Part shown: one piece after another, positions 42,765-52,116 of the stretch
Position numbering within the stretch: the first letter of the stretch is position 1
Layout of the letters: each line of letters starts with the position of its first letter
NCBI RefSeq assembly: GCF_008704995.1
Contig: NZ_CP023747.1
Coordinates: 1,762,501 to 1,826,500 of the forward strand
Direction of reading: 5' to 3'
From: Streptomyces nodosus
Lineage (GTDB): Bacteria > Actinomycetota > Actinomycetes > Streptomycetales > Streptomycetaceae
DNA: 64,000 nt
The notes under the pieces: generated by a model
Told to the model about the DNA's origin: nothing
Seen by the model: only the letters and a program-made list of their open reading frames with translations
Database searches by the model: none
Program-made: the position numbers and the translations under genes

Positions 42765-43561
42765 GCGACCAGCGCGTGCCGATTCTCATGTACCACTCGG
42801 TCGCGGCGGAGCCCAGCCGGGCGACGCGCGCCCTGTCGGTGGCCCCGGAGGCCTTCGCCCGGCAGATGGAGCGGATCGTGGAGACGGGCCGCACTCCTGT
42901 CACCACCGCCGAGCTGGCGCGCAGTTGGCGGGAGGGCGCACCGCTGCCCGAACGGCCCGTCCTGATCACCTTCGACGACGGCTACGAGGGGGTGCACCGG
43001 CACGCCCTGCCGGTGCTCGCCCGGCACGGTTTCGTCTCCACGCTGTTCGTCTCGACGGGGTGGATCCGGGGCGCCCACGACACCGGGGGCGGCCTGGACA
43101 CCATGCTCGACTGGGACCAGATCCGCGCCCTCGCGGAGGCGGGGGCCGAGATCGGCGGGCACAGCCACACCCATCCGCAGCTGGACCAGCTCGACGACGA
43201 GACGCTCCGGTCCGAGCTGGTGCACTGCCGGGAGATCATCGCCGATGAACTGGGCGGCTTCCCGGTCTCGTTCGCCTACCCGTACGGCTACTCCAGCCGC
43301 CGGGTGCGGCGCATGGTGCGCGAGACGGGCTACCGCCAGTCCCTCGCCGTCGGCAACGGTCTCGCCCGCCGCCGGCAAGGCCCCTATGCGCTGCGGCGGG
43401 TCACCGTGCGCCGCAGCACCGGGGCCGAGGAGTTCGAGCGGCTGCTCCGGGGCCGGGGTATCGCTCTCCGCTTCGCCGGGGACCGCGCCCTGACCAAGGG
43501 GTACGCCATGGTCCGAAGAGCACGACAGGTCCGGGGGAAGGCCATCCGTTCCCGTGTCTGA
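42761..43561 (+). CDS. Polysaccharide deacetylase (NodB homology)
   Basis: The 266-residue protein has the NodB motifs: TFDDGYEG near 69-76 (catalytic base and metal Asp), HSHTHPQL near 129-136 (metal histidines) and FAYPYGY near 168. It removes acetyl groups from N-acetylated sugars such as poly-GlcNAc. No clear signal peptide is visible, suggesting a cytosolic or membrane-anchored role before export. The ATG overlaps the preceding stop (ATGA), and its own stop lies eight bases into the next gene. Confidence 0.88.
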   Translation: MSDQRVPILMYHSVAAEPSRATRALSVAPEAFARQMERIVETGRTPVTTAELARSWREGAPLPERPVLITFDDGYEGVHRHALPVLARHGFVSTLFVSTGWIRGAHDTGGGLDTMLDWDQIRALAEAGAEIGGHSHTHPQLDQLDDETLRSELVHCREIIADELGGFPVSFAYPYGYSSRRVRRMVRETGYRQSLAVGNGLARRRQGPYALRRVTVRRSTGAEEFERLLRGRGIALRFAGDRALTKGYAMVRRARQVRGKAIRSRV

Positions 43562-46500
43562 CACGACGACCACAGCCCAGGACGACCAGGCCGCACCCGA
43601 GGTACCAGAGCGGTCCCGCCGCCGTCTGCGCCTGCCCACCGGCGGGGGCGGCGGCAACCAGCTGTTCCGCAACGCCTATGCGCTGATGCTGAACACCGGT
43701 GTCTCCGCGGTGCTCGGCCTCGGCTACTGGCTGGTGGCCGCCCGGTACTACTCCGACTCCGCGGTCGGCCAGGGCTCGGCCGCGATCGCCGCGATGAAGC
43801 TCCTCGCCGGGCTCACCGCGGTGACGCTGACCGGCGCCCTGGCCCGCTTCATCCCGGTCGCGGGCCGGGCCACCGGCCGGCTGATCTTCCGTACGTACGC
43901 GGGCAGTTCGGTGGTGGTGGCGCTCGCGGCGGGCGTCTTCCTGCTGACCCTGGACGTCTGGGGGCCCTCGTACCGCTTTCTGCACGGGCCCCTCAACGGG
44001 CTCGGGTTCGTCGTGGCCGTCGTCGCCTGGAGTCTGCTCACCCTCCAGGACGGGGTGCTGACCGGGCTGCGCAGCGCACTGTGGGTGCCGGTGGGCAACA
44101 CGGTGTTCTCGGCGGTGAAGCTGGCACTGCTCATCGGGCTCGCCGTGGCCATCCCGACGACCGGTGTCTTCGTCTCCTGGGTCGCGGCCATCGCCACCTC
44201 CGTGATACCGCTCGGCTGGCTGGTGTTCCGGCGCCTGGTGCCCCGGCACGTCAAGGCGACCGAGGACCGCGCCAGACCCCCGTCGCCCAAGGAGATCGGG
44301 CGGTTCCTGGCCGGCGACTACACCGGCTCGCTGTTCTCGCTCGCCGTGGTCTATCTCGTCCCGGTGATCGTGGCCGCGCAGGTGGGCTCCGCGGACAACG
44401 CGTACTTCTACATCACCACCACCATCGGCGGCACGACCAATCTGCTCGCCATCAACATGGGCGCCTCGCTCACCGTCGAGGGCTCCCACGATCCGGCGCG
44501 GCTCGCCGCCAACACCCGGGCCGCGCTCCGACGCATGGCCCGGATCATGCTGCCGGTGAGCGGGCTGCTGTTCGTCGGCGCGCCCTTCATCCTGAGGGTG
44601 TTCGGCCAGGGATACGCCGACGCGGCGACCCCGCTGCTGCGCTGGTTCGCGGTCGGCGCGCTGCTGAGGGTGGTCATGGAGACCTACTTCGCGGTGCTGC
44701 GGGCGCAGAGCCGCACCTCGGGACTCGCCTATCTCCAGGGTCTGCTCTGCGTTCTGGTGCTCGGACTCACCCTGCTGCTGCTCCCCCGCATGGGGCTGAC
44801 CGGAGCGGGGGTCGCGGAGATCTCCAGCCTCGCGGTGATCGTGGCGATCGCCGCTCCCCGGCTGTACACCGTGATGCGCGCCGCCCCGGCGGACGCCGTG
44901 CCCGAGGACACCGCACCGGACGGGGACCTCGCCGACCTGGGGCCGGCCGAGGTGCCGGCGCCGAGGAGCGGCCCGTCCTGGGCGAGGAAGCCCGACGCCG
45001 AGACACTCGCGCTCGGCACCCGCCCGAGCACGGGAAACCCGGCGGCAGCGGTCGGCATGGAGGGCGCGGAGGCGGAGAGCGTCACGGAGGAGCAGGCCGG
45101 GGCGGGCGCGGCAGAGGCGGTGTGTTCCGCCGCACCCTCCCTGCGGGAGCGGCTGCGGCCCACGCGCGTCGGGCTGCTGCTCGGCGGTCTGCTGGCCACC
45201 GCGCTGCTGTTGTACTGGGTGCCCGCGCTGAGGCTCGACGACGGCTCCCTCACCCGGATGGGCGGACTGGGCCTGATCTCGGTGCTTCCGCTGCCGACCC
45301 TGGCGGGGGCGGCACTGCTGGTCGTGGTCTTCGCGACGCTGCTGGGGCGGGTCCGGGAGTCCCGGGGGCTGCTGCTGGTCACCCTGCTGGCCACCGTCGT
45401 CTCCCTGCATGCGCTGCCCGCGGTGATCGAGACCGAACCGCGGTTCCCCACGGCCTGGCAGCACCTCGGCTTCCTGGACTACATCGACCGCACCGGGTCG
45501 GCCGTACCCGACCTGGACGCCCGCTGGAGCTGGCCGGGCTTCTTCGCGGCGGCCGCGTTCATGGCGAAGGCCTGTGGGGTCACCGATCTCACCGAGGTCA
45601 TCCGCTGGTGGCCGCTGACCATCCAACTCCTCTATCTGGCACCGATGTTCCTGCTGCTGCGATCGCTGCGGGCGAGCTGGCGCGCCAAGTGGACCGGGCT
45701 ATGGATCTTCGTCCTCGGGAGCTGGGTCGGCCAGGACTACTTCTCCCCGCAGGGCTTCACTTATCTCTTCTATCTGGTGTTCGTGGCGATCCTGCTGGTC
45801 TGGTTCCGGGCGCCCCATGTCATCTGGACGAAGGCGCGCCCCGGCGAGGCCGAGGTGGAGCCGGCCGGGCGCGGTCAGCGGGCCGTGCTGCTGCTGGTGC
45901 TGATCGGCCTGTATGCGGCGAGCGTGCCCGCCCATCAGCTCACCCCGTTCGTGATGCTGGGTGTGCTCGCGGTGCTCGTGCTGGTGGGCCGCTCCGAACT
46001 GCGCGGGCTGCCGCTGCTGTTCGCGGTGCTGGTCGCGTTCTGGGTCGGTTTCATGGCCGAGCCGTACTGGTCCGGGCACTTCGACGAGCTCTTCGGCGGG
46101 GTCGGCGGCGTCGGCAGCAATGTGTCGACCTCCGTCTCCGGCCGCATCCAGGGCGGCGACTCCACGCACCAGCTGGTGCTCTACGCACGGGTGCTGCTCG
46201 CCGGCACGGTGCTGGGCCTGGCCTGCTGGGGCTGGTGGCGGCGGCGCGAGCACGGATACCGCGAGCGGTCGCTGCTCGTGCTCACCTTCGTGCCGTTCCT
46301 GGGCTTCGGCATGCAGTCGTACGGCGGTGAGATGGCCCTGCGGGTCTTCATGTTCGCCCTGCCGGGCGCGGCGCTGCTGGCCGGACTCGCTCTCTTCCCC
46401 CGTACCGGGGTGACGGAGGAGGAGCGCGGCAAGGACCGGACGAGCCTCGCCCCGCTCGCGGCGCTGCTGGCGGGCCTGCTGCTGATGGGCGGCTTTCTGG

Positions 46501-47174
46501 TGGCCCGCTGGGGCAATGAGCCCTTCGAGCGGATCCGCCCCGGCGAGGTGGCCGCCATGGACTTCGTGTACGCCCATGACGACCCGACCGTACAGCTGCT
46601 GTGGCTGAGCAGCGACCCCGTCGAGAACGTCACTCCGGCGATGCCGTGGGGCGCCAGGGACATGGAGAAGGTCCAGTACGTACCGACGCTCGCCCCCGTC
46701 GATCCGGTGCTGGTGTCGGGGCTGGTCACCTCGCTCCAGGACGCGGGCCCGAACTCGTATCTGATGATCAATGCGAGTCAGGTGACCTATCTCCGGATGG
46801 ACGTCGGCTACTCGGCGACCTGGGAGTCACGGCTGATCAGGCATCTGGACGAACATCAGGAGCTGGAGAAGGTCCTGGTCAACGACGATGTGACGCTGTA
46901 TGCGCTGCGCGCGCAGCCCACCGGACGGGTGGCCGGACCTGATCCGGGGCCGATCGGCCCCCGGGTGACCTGGACGCCGTGGTCGGTCGTCGGCGGGCTC
47001 TCCGCGGTGGCCCTGGTGCTGTTGCTCACGGCGCGTGAGGTGGTGCGGGTCGCGATGCGGCCGAGCGTGCGTCAGCTGCGGTTGCTTCAGTCCGGCCTCT
47101 GGTTCTCCCTGCCGCTGATGGCGGTGCTGCTGGCCTCGCTGGTGCAACGGTTCCTGACGCTGGGCAACGGCTGA
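43554..47174 (+). CDS. Giant membrane protein: flippase domain fused to a second polytopic domain
   Basis: This 1206-residue protein has two parts. Residues about 25-445 look like a Wzx/MurJ-type polysaccharide flippase with 12-14 helices (SAVLGLGYWLVAARYYS; NLLAINMGASLTVEGSHD). Then a soluble Ala/Glu/Pro-rich linker (about 450-540) leads to a second polytopic region (about 540-1195) with roughly twelve helices and large loops, including RWSWPGFFAAAAFMAK and YFSPQGFTYLFYLVFVA, which resembles GT-C glycosyltransferases or Wzy polymerases. The GTG start overlaps the deacetylase stop by 8 bp. Flipping and polymerising lipid-linked units in one chain is the inferred role. Confidence 0.8.
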   Translation: MSDTTTTAQDDQAAPEVPERSRRRLRLPTGGGGGNQLFRNAYALMLNTGVSAVLGLGYWLVAARYYSDSAVGQGSAAIAAMKLLAGLTAVTLTGALARFIPVAGRATGRLIFRTYAGSSVVVALAAGVFLLTLDVWGPSYRFLHGPLNGLGFVVAVVAWSLLTLQDGVLTGLRSALWVPVGNTVFSAVKLALLIGLAVAIPTTGVFVSWVAAIATSVIPLGWLVFRRLVPRHVKATEDRARPPSPKEIGRFLAGDYTGSLFSLAVVYLVPVIVAAQVGSADNAYFYITTTIGGTTNLLAINMGASLTVEGSHDPARLAANTRAALRRMARIMLPVSGLLFVGAPFILRVFGQGYADAATPLLRWFAVGALLRVVMETYFAVLRAQSRTSGLAYLQGLLCVLVLGLTLLLLPRMGLTGAGVAEISSLAVIVAIAAPRLYTVMRAAPADAVPEDTAPDGDLADLGPAEVPAPRSGPSWARKPDAETLALGTRPSTGNPAAAVGMEGAEAESVTEEQAGAGAAEAVCSAAPSLRERLRPTRVGLLLGGLLATALLLYWVPALRLDDGSLTRMGGLGLISVLPLPTLAGAALLVVVFATLLGRVRESRGLLLVTLLATVVSLHALPAVIETEPRFPTAWQHLGFLDYIDRTGSAVPDLDARWSWPGFFAAAAFMAKACGVTDLTEVIRWWPLTIQLLYLAPMFLLLRSLRASWRAKWTGLWIFVLGSWVGQDYFSPQGFTYLFYLVFVAILLVWFRAPHVIWTKARPGEAEVEPAGRGQRAVLLLVLIGLYAASVPAHQLTPFVMLGVLAVLVLVGRSELRGLPLLFAVLVAFWVGFMAEPYWSGHFDELFGGVGGVGSNVSTSVSGRIQGGDSTHQLVLYARVLLAGTVLGLACWGWWRRREHGYRERSLLVLTFVPFLGFGMQSYGGEMALRVFMFALPGAALLAGLALFPRTGVTEEERGKDRTSLAPLAALLAGLLLMGGFLVARWGNEPFERIRPGEVAAMDFVYAHDDPTVQLLWLSSDPVENVTPAMPWGARDMEKVQYVPTLAPVDPVLVSGLVTSLQDAGPNSYLMINASQVTYLRMDVGYSATWESRLIRHLDEHQELEKVLVNDDVTLYALRAQPTGRVAGPDPGPIGPRVTWTPWSVVGGLSAVALVLLLTAREVVRVAMRPSVRQLRLLQSGLWFSLPLMAVLLASLVQRFLTLGNG

Positions 47175-47216
47175 GTCCCCACCGGGGCAGGAGGTGGGGT
47201 GCGGCGGCGGCGCGGC

Positions 47217-48638
47217 TCAGCGCCGCAGCCACTTCACCTCGTACCCCTTCATGGTGAACCGTCTGCCGTCGACCAGGGCGCTGATCGGCCGGTCGAGGGT
47301 GTTCACCACGAGGACGGTCCTGCCGGTGGCGAGGACACGGACGTTGGGGACGTCGTCCTCGGCGACCCGCACCGTCGCATACGTCGTGCCCGGCGGGAAC
47401 TCCCGGGCGAAGCGGGACACCAGGTCGTACAGGGGAAGCGCCCGGCCGCCGCCGGAGGTGTCGGTCGGCGTCCACAGGCAGCCCGGGCAGTCCGGTCCCG
47501 TCTTGTTCTCGGGGTTCCAGTAGAAACCGGAGGAGGCGCCGCCCTTGGCCATGGCGATCATCCCGGCGGCCTGCACGGCGACGCGGTGCTTCTCGCTCCA
47601 GTCCTTGCGGTCGTCATTGCCGTCGGCGGGCTCGACGTAGTACTCGGCCCACCACAGCGGAAGATCACCGGTCCGCCGGCGGACCCACTCGCCCACCGCG
47701 GTCAGCTTGTCGGTGGCGGCGAACTCGTCGGGCAGCAGTTCGTCGTCCTTGGTGTAGCTGGAGCCGTCCACCACGACGAAGTCGGCGCCCGCCTTGTGGG
47801 TGTTCCAGTAGTCGAAGGCGTCCAGGACCCGCTGGTCCATGGCGCCCCAACTGCCGCGCAACGCCGTGGAGGCGTTCTCCTTCCGCCGCGGGCCGAGGCT
47901 GTCCATGACGAGATAGGGGCCGCCCACCTTGATCTGCGGGTCGACCTGTTTGAGCGCCCGGTGGACCAGGTTGTACAGCTCGGTGTAGCCCTCGTAGTCC
48001 CAGCGGCCCTCGGAGTTGTTCCAGAAGCCCTTGAACTCGTTCCAGACGATGAAGTGGCGCACATCCGGATAGCGCCGGGCGACGGTCGCGGCGAGGGCCG
48101 CGAAGTCCTTGTAGTGGGCGCGGGTCGGGGCGGTCTCCAGGAAGGACTGGCTCCAGTCGGTGGTGCCGGCGCCCGCCCTGCCGCCCTTCATCCAGTCCGG
48201 GGCGCAGCACAGGGTGACCACCGGGGTCCCGCCGGACGCCCGGACGAAGTCGATGCGGCGGTCCATCTCCTCGAAGTCGTAACGCCCCTCGACCGGCTCC
48301 GGATTGCCCGCGCCCCAGCCCATGATGTGCTGGTTCTGCGGCAGCCCGGTCCCGGACAGCAGCCGCTCCACCCGCCCGGTGGCGCTGCCGGGGCCCTCGT
48401 CGGCGCTGTACTGCGTATGGGTGAAGCCCCAGCCGACGTCCGGTCGTGTCGTGCGGGGCGGGGTGGCCGGTGTGCCGTGCACCTTGTCGCCGTCGGGCGA
48501 GGTGCCCCTGGTGCTCGGTGGACTGCCGGGCACTAGCTGGATCAGGGTCACCACCAGGGCCAGAGCGGCCGCGCCCACGCCGAGCAGTGCGGTGAGGCGC
48601 CACCGCCGTGCCCCCGGATCCCACCCATGACGTCGCAT
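47217..48638 (-). CDS. GH39-like glycoside hydrolase, membrane-anchored or secreted
   Basis: The 473-residue protein has an N-terminal membrane/signal helix (about 17-38) followed by a TIM-barrel with clan-A features: acid/base Glu in FIVWNEFKGFW near 200 and a probable nucleophile Glu in LWWAEYY near 335. The N-terminal WGFTHTQYSADEG and the PCW-type disulfide-rich segment near 405 resemble GH39 xylosidase/iduronidase-like enzymes. It is convergent with the polysaccharide operon, 43 bp from its end, so it may trim or release the polymer. The start is the ATG at 48638; TTG three codons earlier is possible. Confidence 0.78.
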   Translation of the reverse strand: MRRHGWDPGARRWRLTALLGVGAAALALVVTLIQLVPGSPPSTRGTSPDGDKVHGTPATPPRTTRPDVGWGFTHTQYSADEGPGSATGRVERLLSGTGLPQNQHIMGWGAGNPEPVEGRYDFEEMDRRIDFVRASGGTPVVTLCCAPDWMKGGRAGAGTTDWSQSFLETAPTRAHYKDFAALAATVARRYPDVRHFIVWNEFKGFWNNSEGRWDYEGYTELYNLVHRALKQVDPQIKVGGPYLVMDSLGPRRKENASTALRGSWGAMDQRVLDAFDYWNTHKAGADFVVVDGSSYTKDDELLPDEFAATDKLTAVGEWVRRRTGDLPLWWAEYYVEPADGNDDRKDWSEKHRVAVQAAGMIAMAKGGASSGFYWNPENKTGPDCPGCLWTPTDTSGGGRALPLYDLVSRFAREFPPGTTYATVRVAEDDVPNVRVLATGRTVLVVNTLDRPISALVDGRRFTMKGYEVKWLRR

Positions 48639-48804
48639 CAGGGGCAACCCTAACGGCCGTGGACGTCCCGGGACAGATTCCGTCGTACGACAGCCCGATG
48701 ACGGGACGTACCGGATGGACCGGGAGGGCGGGGCACAGCCGACACACCCGGCGCACCACGGGAAACCGGGTGCATGGGACGGCCCCGTGACAGATCATGT
48801 CGGC

Positions 48805-49899
48805 ATGTCCGCGAACCCATACGACGCTCTGCCGATCCGGCTCACCGTCGACGACAGCGACTCGCCGTCCGATGTCGTCGACGCGTTGTTCCTCGGCCGC
48901 TTCGCGGCGGGCGAGCAGCCGTACTCGCACGCGGCGAACATCGACCGCGTACGGTCCGGGGCCACCCTGCTGCCGCCGGGCGCCCGGGTGCTGCGGCTGG
49001 CCCGCGACGACGACCGCAGCGCGACGCTCGCGGAGGGCGACGGCTGGACGCTGCTGGTCTCCCGCTGGAACCGCGGCGCGGACGTCACGGTCACCGCGAC
49101 CACCGCCGAGCTGGCCGAACGGGTGCTGAACCAGGCGGTCGACGGCGCGACCGACGAGCCGGAACCGCAGCCGGAGAACGTGACGATGGGGTTCTGGTAC
49201 GTGTCGCCGAGGCGTGGCCCGTACCGCACGACGCGGCGGATCGCGGCGGGCACCTGGGAGGAGGTCCGCCCCAACTACACGGCGCCGGTCGCGGACGCCA
49301 TGGACCACCTGATGAAGACGACACCGGAGGACATCGCGGGCCGTCTGCTGCTGCTCCACGGTCCGCCGGGCACCGGCAAGACCTCGGCGCTGCGCACCCT
49401 GGCCCGTTCGTGGCGGGACTGGTGCCAGGTGGACTGCGTCCTCGACCCCGAGCGGCTGTTCTCCGACGTCGGTTATCTCATGGACATCGCGATCGGCGAG
49501 GAGGACGGCACGGGCAAGGGCCGCTGGCGGCTGCTGCTCCTGGAGGACTGCGACGAACTGATCCGCGGGGAGGCCAAGCACACGGCGGGCCAGGCGCTGT
49601 CCCGGCTGCTGAATCTGACGGACGGGCTGCTGGGCCAGGGCAGGAACGTTCTGGTGGGCATCACCACCAATGAGGACCTGGAGCGTCTCCATCCGGCCGT
49701 GGTCCGCCCCGGCCGCTGTCTGGCCCGTATCGAGGTCGGCCCGCTGACCCGCCCCGAGGCCGTGAGCTGGCTGGGCCAGGAGGAGGGCGTGGGCCGCGAC
49801 GGGGCGACCCTGGCGGAGCTGTACGCGCTGCGGCGGGGCACCTCACCGGCCTCGGTGCCGGACCAGCGGGCGGGCGCGGACTCGGGGCTGTATCTGTAG
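48805..49899 (+). CDS. AAA ATPase with N-terminal DUF5925
   Basis: The 364-residue product has a DUF5925 N-terminal domain (about 1-165) and a AAA domain with Walker A GPPGTGKT at 186-193, Walker B LLLLEDCDELI near 237-247, a sensor-1 Asn in GITTNED and an Arg-finger region PGRC. The family is widespread in Streptomyces and of unknown function. An in-frame GTG at 48787 would add six residues and cannot be excluded. It is not obviously linked to a substrate gene. Confidence 0.85.
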   Translation: MSANPYDALPIRLTVDDSDSPSDVVDALFLGRFAAGEQPYSHAANIDRVRSGATLLPPGARVLRLARDDDRSATLAEGDGWTLLVSRWNRGADVTVTATTAELAERVLNQAVDGATDEPEPQPENVTMGFWYVSPRRGPYRTTRRIAAGTWEEVRPNYTAPVADAMDHLMKTTPEDIAGRLLLLHGPPGTGKTSALRTLARSWRDWCQVDCVLDPERLFSDVGYLMDIAIGEEDGTGKGRWRLLLLEDCDELIRGEAKHTAGQALSRLLNLTDGLLGQGRNVLVGITTNEDLERLHPAVVRPGRCLARIEVGPLTRPEAVSWLGQEEGVGRDGATLAELYALRRGTSPASVPDQRAGADSGLYL

Positions 49900-49933
49900 C
49901 CGCCCGGAGCCGGCCGGGTGCTTTGATGGGGGT

Positions 49934-50725
49934 ATGACCCTGTACGTCGGCACCTCGGGGTGGCAGTACAAGGACTGGCGGGACGTCCTGTACCCGGCCG
50001 AGGTGCCCATGCGGCTGTGGCTGGAGGAGTACGCGGCACGGTTCGCCACCGTCGAGATCAACAACGCGTTCTACCGGCTGCCGTCCCGGGAGAGCTTCGA
50101 GAGCTGGCGCGAGCGGGTGCCGGGGGACTTCGTGGTCGCGGTGAAGGCGAGCCGCTATCTGACGCACATCAAACGCCTGAAGGACCCCGAGGAGCCGGTG
50201 CACCGGCTGATGAGCCATGCGGCGGGCCTCGGCGACCGGCTCGGCCCCGTGCTGCTCCAACTTCCGCCCACCCTGCGCTGCGACCCGGCGCTCCTCGACG
50301 ACTGCCTGGCCTGCTTCCCCTCCGGCACCCGGGTCGCGGTGGAACCGCGCCACGACTCCTGGTGGACGCCCCGGGTGCGCGGGGTGCTGGAGGCGCGGGG
50401 CGCGGCGCTGTGCTGGGCCGATGTGCTGTCCCGCCCGGTCACCCCGCTGTGGCGGACCGCCGACTGGGGCTATGTCCGCTTCCACGCGGGGCGCGCCCGG
50501 CCCTGGCCGCACTACGGCCGCCGGTCGCTGGCCTCCTGGGTGCGGCGCCTGGCGGCGGCCTGGCCCGACGACCGGGACGTCCACGCCTACTTCAACAACG
50601 ACCCGCAGGCGGCGGCGGTCCTGGACGCCATGGCGTTCGCCCGCCTGGCGAGGTCGGCGGGCCTGGCGGTCTCCCGCACACCGCACCGTCTACCGACCGC
50701 GACTGCGGGCACGGCACGGCGCTGA
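49934..50725 (+). CDS. DUF72 domain protein
   Basis: The 263-residue TIM-barrel protein begins with the family pattern YVGTSGWQYKDWRD and has FATVEINNAFYRLPS near 38-52, KASRYLTHIKRL near 76 and AVEPRHDSWW near 140. DUF72 has a UV-endonuclease-like fold; no activity is established. TTTGAT placed seven bases before the ATG suggests a leaderless transcript. It follows the DUF5925 gene by 34 bp. Confidence 0.88.
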   Translation: MTLYVGTSGWQYKDWRDVLYPAEVPMRLWLEEYAARFATVEINNAFYRLPSRESFESWRERVPGDFVVAVKASRYLTHIKRLKDPEEPVHRLMSHAAGLGDRLGPVLLQLPPTLRCDPALLDDCLACFPSGTRVAVEPRHDSWWTPRVRGVLEARGAALCWADVLSRPVTPLWRTADWGYVRFHAGRARPWPHYGRRSLASWVRRLAAAWPDDRDVHAYFNNDPQAAAVLDAMAFARLARSAGLAVSRTPHRLPTATAGTARR

Positions 50726-50746
50726 GCAGCAGCACCCGGGCCGGTC

Positions 50747-51115
50747 TCAGTCCCCGTAGGCAGCCCGCAGGGCGTCCCGGACCGCCGCCAGCGCCTCCTC
50801 CTCGCCGAGGCCGAGGCGGTGTGCCCGGTCCGCGTAGGCCTGCGCGGCACTCGCCGCCTCGCGCTCGGCGGCCGAGCCGGCGGCCGCCACAAAGGTGCCG
50901 TTGCGCCCGCGCGTCTCGATCACCCCGTCCGTCTCCAGCGCCCGGTAGGCCTTGGCGACCGTGTTCGCCGCGAGGCCGAGGGACTCGGCCAGCCCGCGCA
51001 CGGTGGGCAGCCGGTATCCCACCGGCAGCACCCCCGAGCGGGCCTGTTCGGAGATCTGCGCCCGCACCTGCTCATAGGGCGGTGCGCCCTCATCGATATG
51101 GATCTTCAAGGTCAC
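50747..51115 (-). CDS. Small GntR regulator, YtrA subfamily
   Basis: The 122-residue product has only a winged helix-turn-helix (PPYEQVRAQISEQARSG... then LPTVRGLAESLGLAANTVAKAYRALE) and a short C-terminal helical tail, as in the YtrA group. Such regulators usually control adjacent ABC or membrane genes, but none is here; the divergent neighbour is an acetyltransferase 71 bp away. The GTG start at 51115 overlaps no ribosome site of note. Confidence 0.85.
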   Translation of the reverse strand: MTLKIHIDEGAPPYEQVRAQISEQARSGVLPVGYRLPTVRGLAESLGLAANTVAKAYRALETDGVIETRGRNGTFVAAAGSAAEREAASAAQAYADRAHRLGLGEEEALAAVRDALRAAYGD

Positions 51116-51186
51116 GGGGCCGATTGTCCCGCACCCGCCGGAAAATGAGAGGCACCGTGCACCCGCCCCGCGTACCGTGCGCCCTC

Positions 51187-52116
51187 ATGACCGTGATCGT
51201 GCGCGAACTCCGCCCCGACGTCCCGGCCGACACCGAGGGCTTCGCCCGGGTCCGGCGGCTCGCCCTGCCCTTCGTCCTGTACACCCCGGAGTCCATCGCC
51301 CACGACGTCGCCCATGTCCACCCCGACGCCCGCTACCGGGTGCTGCTGGCGGAGGAGGACGGCGAGATCGTGGGCACGGCCGCGGTGGGCCTCGCCCATG
51401 AGAGCCCGGAGCCCGGCCGGGGGTACCTCAATGTGTATGTGCACCCCGGGCGGACGCGCCGCGGCGCCGGGTCGCTGCTCGTCCGGGCCGCCGAGGAGCA
51501 TCTGGTGTCCGTGGGCGCGACCGCGCTCTTCGCCTGGGTCCTGGACGAGCCCGGCAACCGCGCCTTCGCCGAGCGGCACGGCTATCGCGCGAGCCGCTCC
51601 GCCCACTTCCTCCGGCTGGACCTGGCCGGGGGCACCCTGCCGCCGCTCCAGGACCCGCCGTCGGGCGTCCGGCTGTGCACGGGCGCGGACTTCGCCGACG
51701 ATCCGCGCCCCCTGTTCGAACTGGACGCGGAGGTCACGTCCGACGAGCCGGGCGACATCGGCGCCGAACTCACCGACTACGAGGCCTGGCTGGCAGAGAC
51801 CTGGCGGCACCCGCTGTTCAGCCCCGAGCTGACCTCGGTGGCGCTGGTCGACGGCCGCCCCGCCGCCTTCAGCGCGGCCCGCACCGACGGCGCCACCCGC
51901 TACGGCTCCGCGATGACCGGGACCGCCCGCGCCCACCGGGGCCGCGGTCTCGCCAAGCTGGCCAAGAACGACTCCCTGCACCGGGCCCGCGCCGCCGGGT
52001 GCACGGAGGCGTTCACGGGCAACGACACCGGCAACGACCCGATGATCGCGATCAACAAGTGGTTCGGCTACGAGGTCTGCGAGACGGAGGTGCGGTATGT
52101 CCGCGAACTCGGCTGA
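51187..52116 (+). CDS. Tandem GNAT acetyltransferase
   Basis: The 309-residue protein has two GNAT domains. The N-terminal one (about 5-150) has LNVYVHPGRTRRGAGSLLV acetyl-CoA motif A near 82-100; the second (about 165-305) has a more degenerate AHRGRGLAKLAKND motif near 245. Bidomain GNATs of this kind modify small molecules or antibiotics. The ATG at 51187 gives the family start. Its 3' end overlaps the DUF402 gene by 20 bp, so the two are co-expressed. Confidence 0.86.
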   Translation: MTVIVRELRPDVPADTEGFARVRRLALPFVLYTPESIAHDVAHVHPDARYRVLLAEEDGEIVGTAAVGLAHESPEPGRGYLNVYVHPGRTRRGAGSLLVRAAEEHLVSVGATALFAWVLDEPGNRAFAERHGYRASRSAHFLRLDLAGGTLPPLQDPPSGVRLCTGADFADDPRPLFELDAEVTSDEPGDIGAELTDYEAWLAETWRHPLFSPELTSVALVDGRPAAFSAARTDGATRYGSAMTGTARAHRGRGLAKLAKNDSLHRARAAGCTEAFTGNDTGNDPMIAINKWFGYEVCETEVRYVRELG

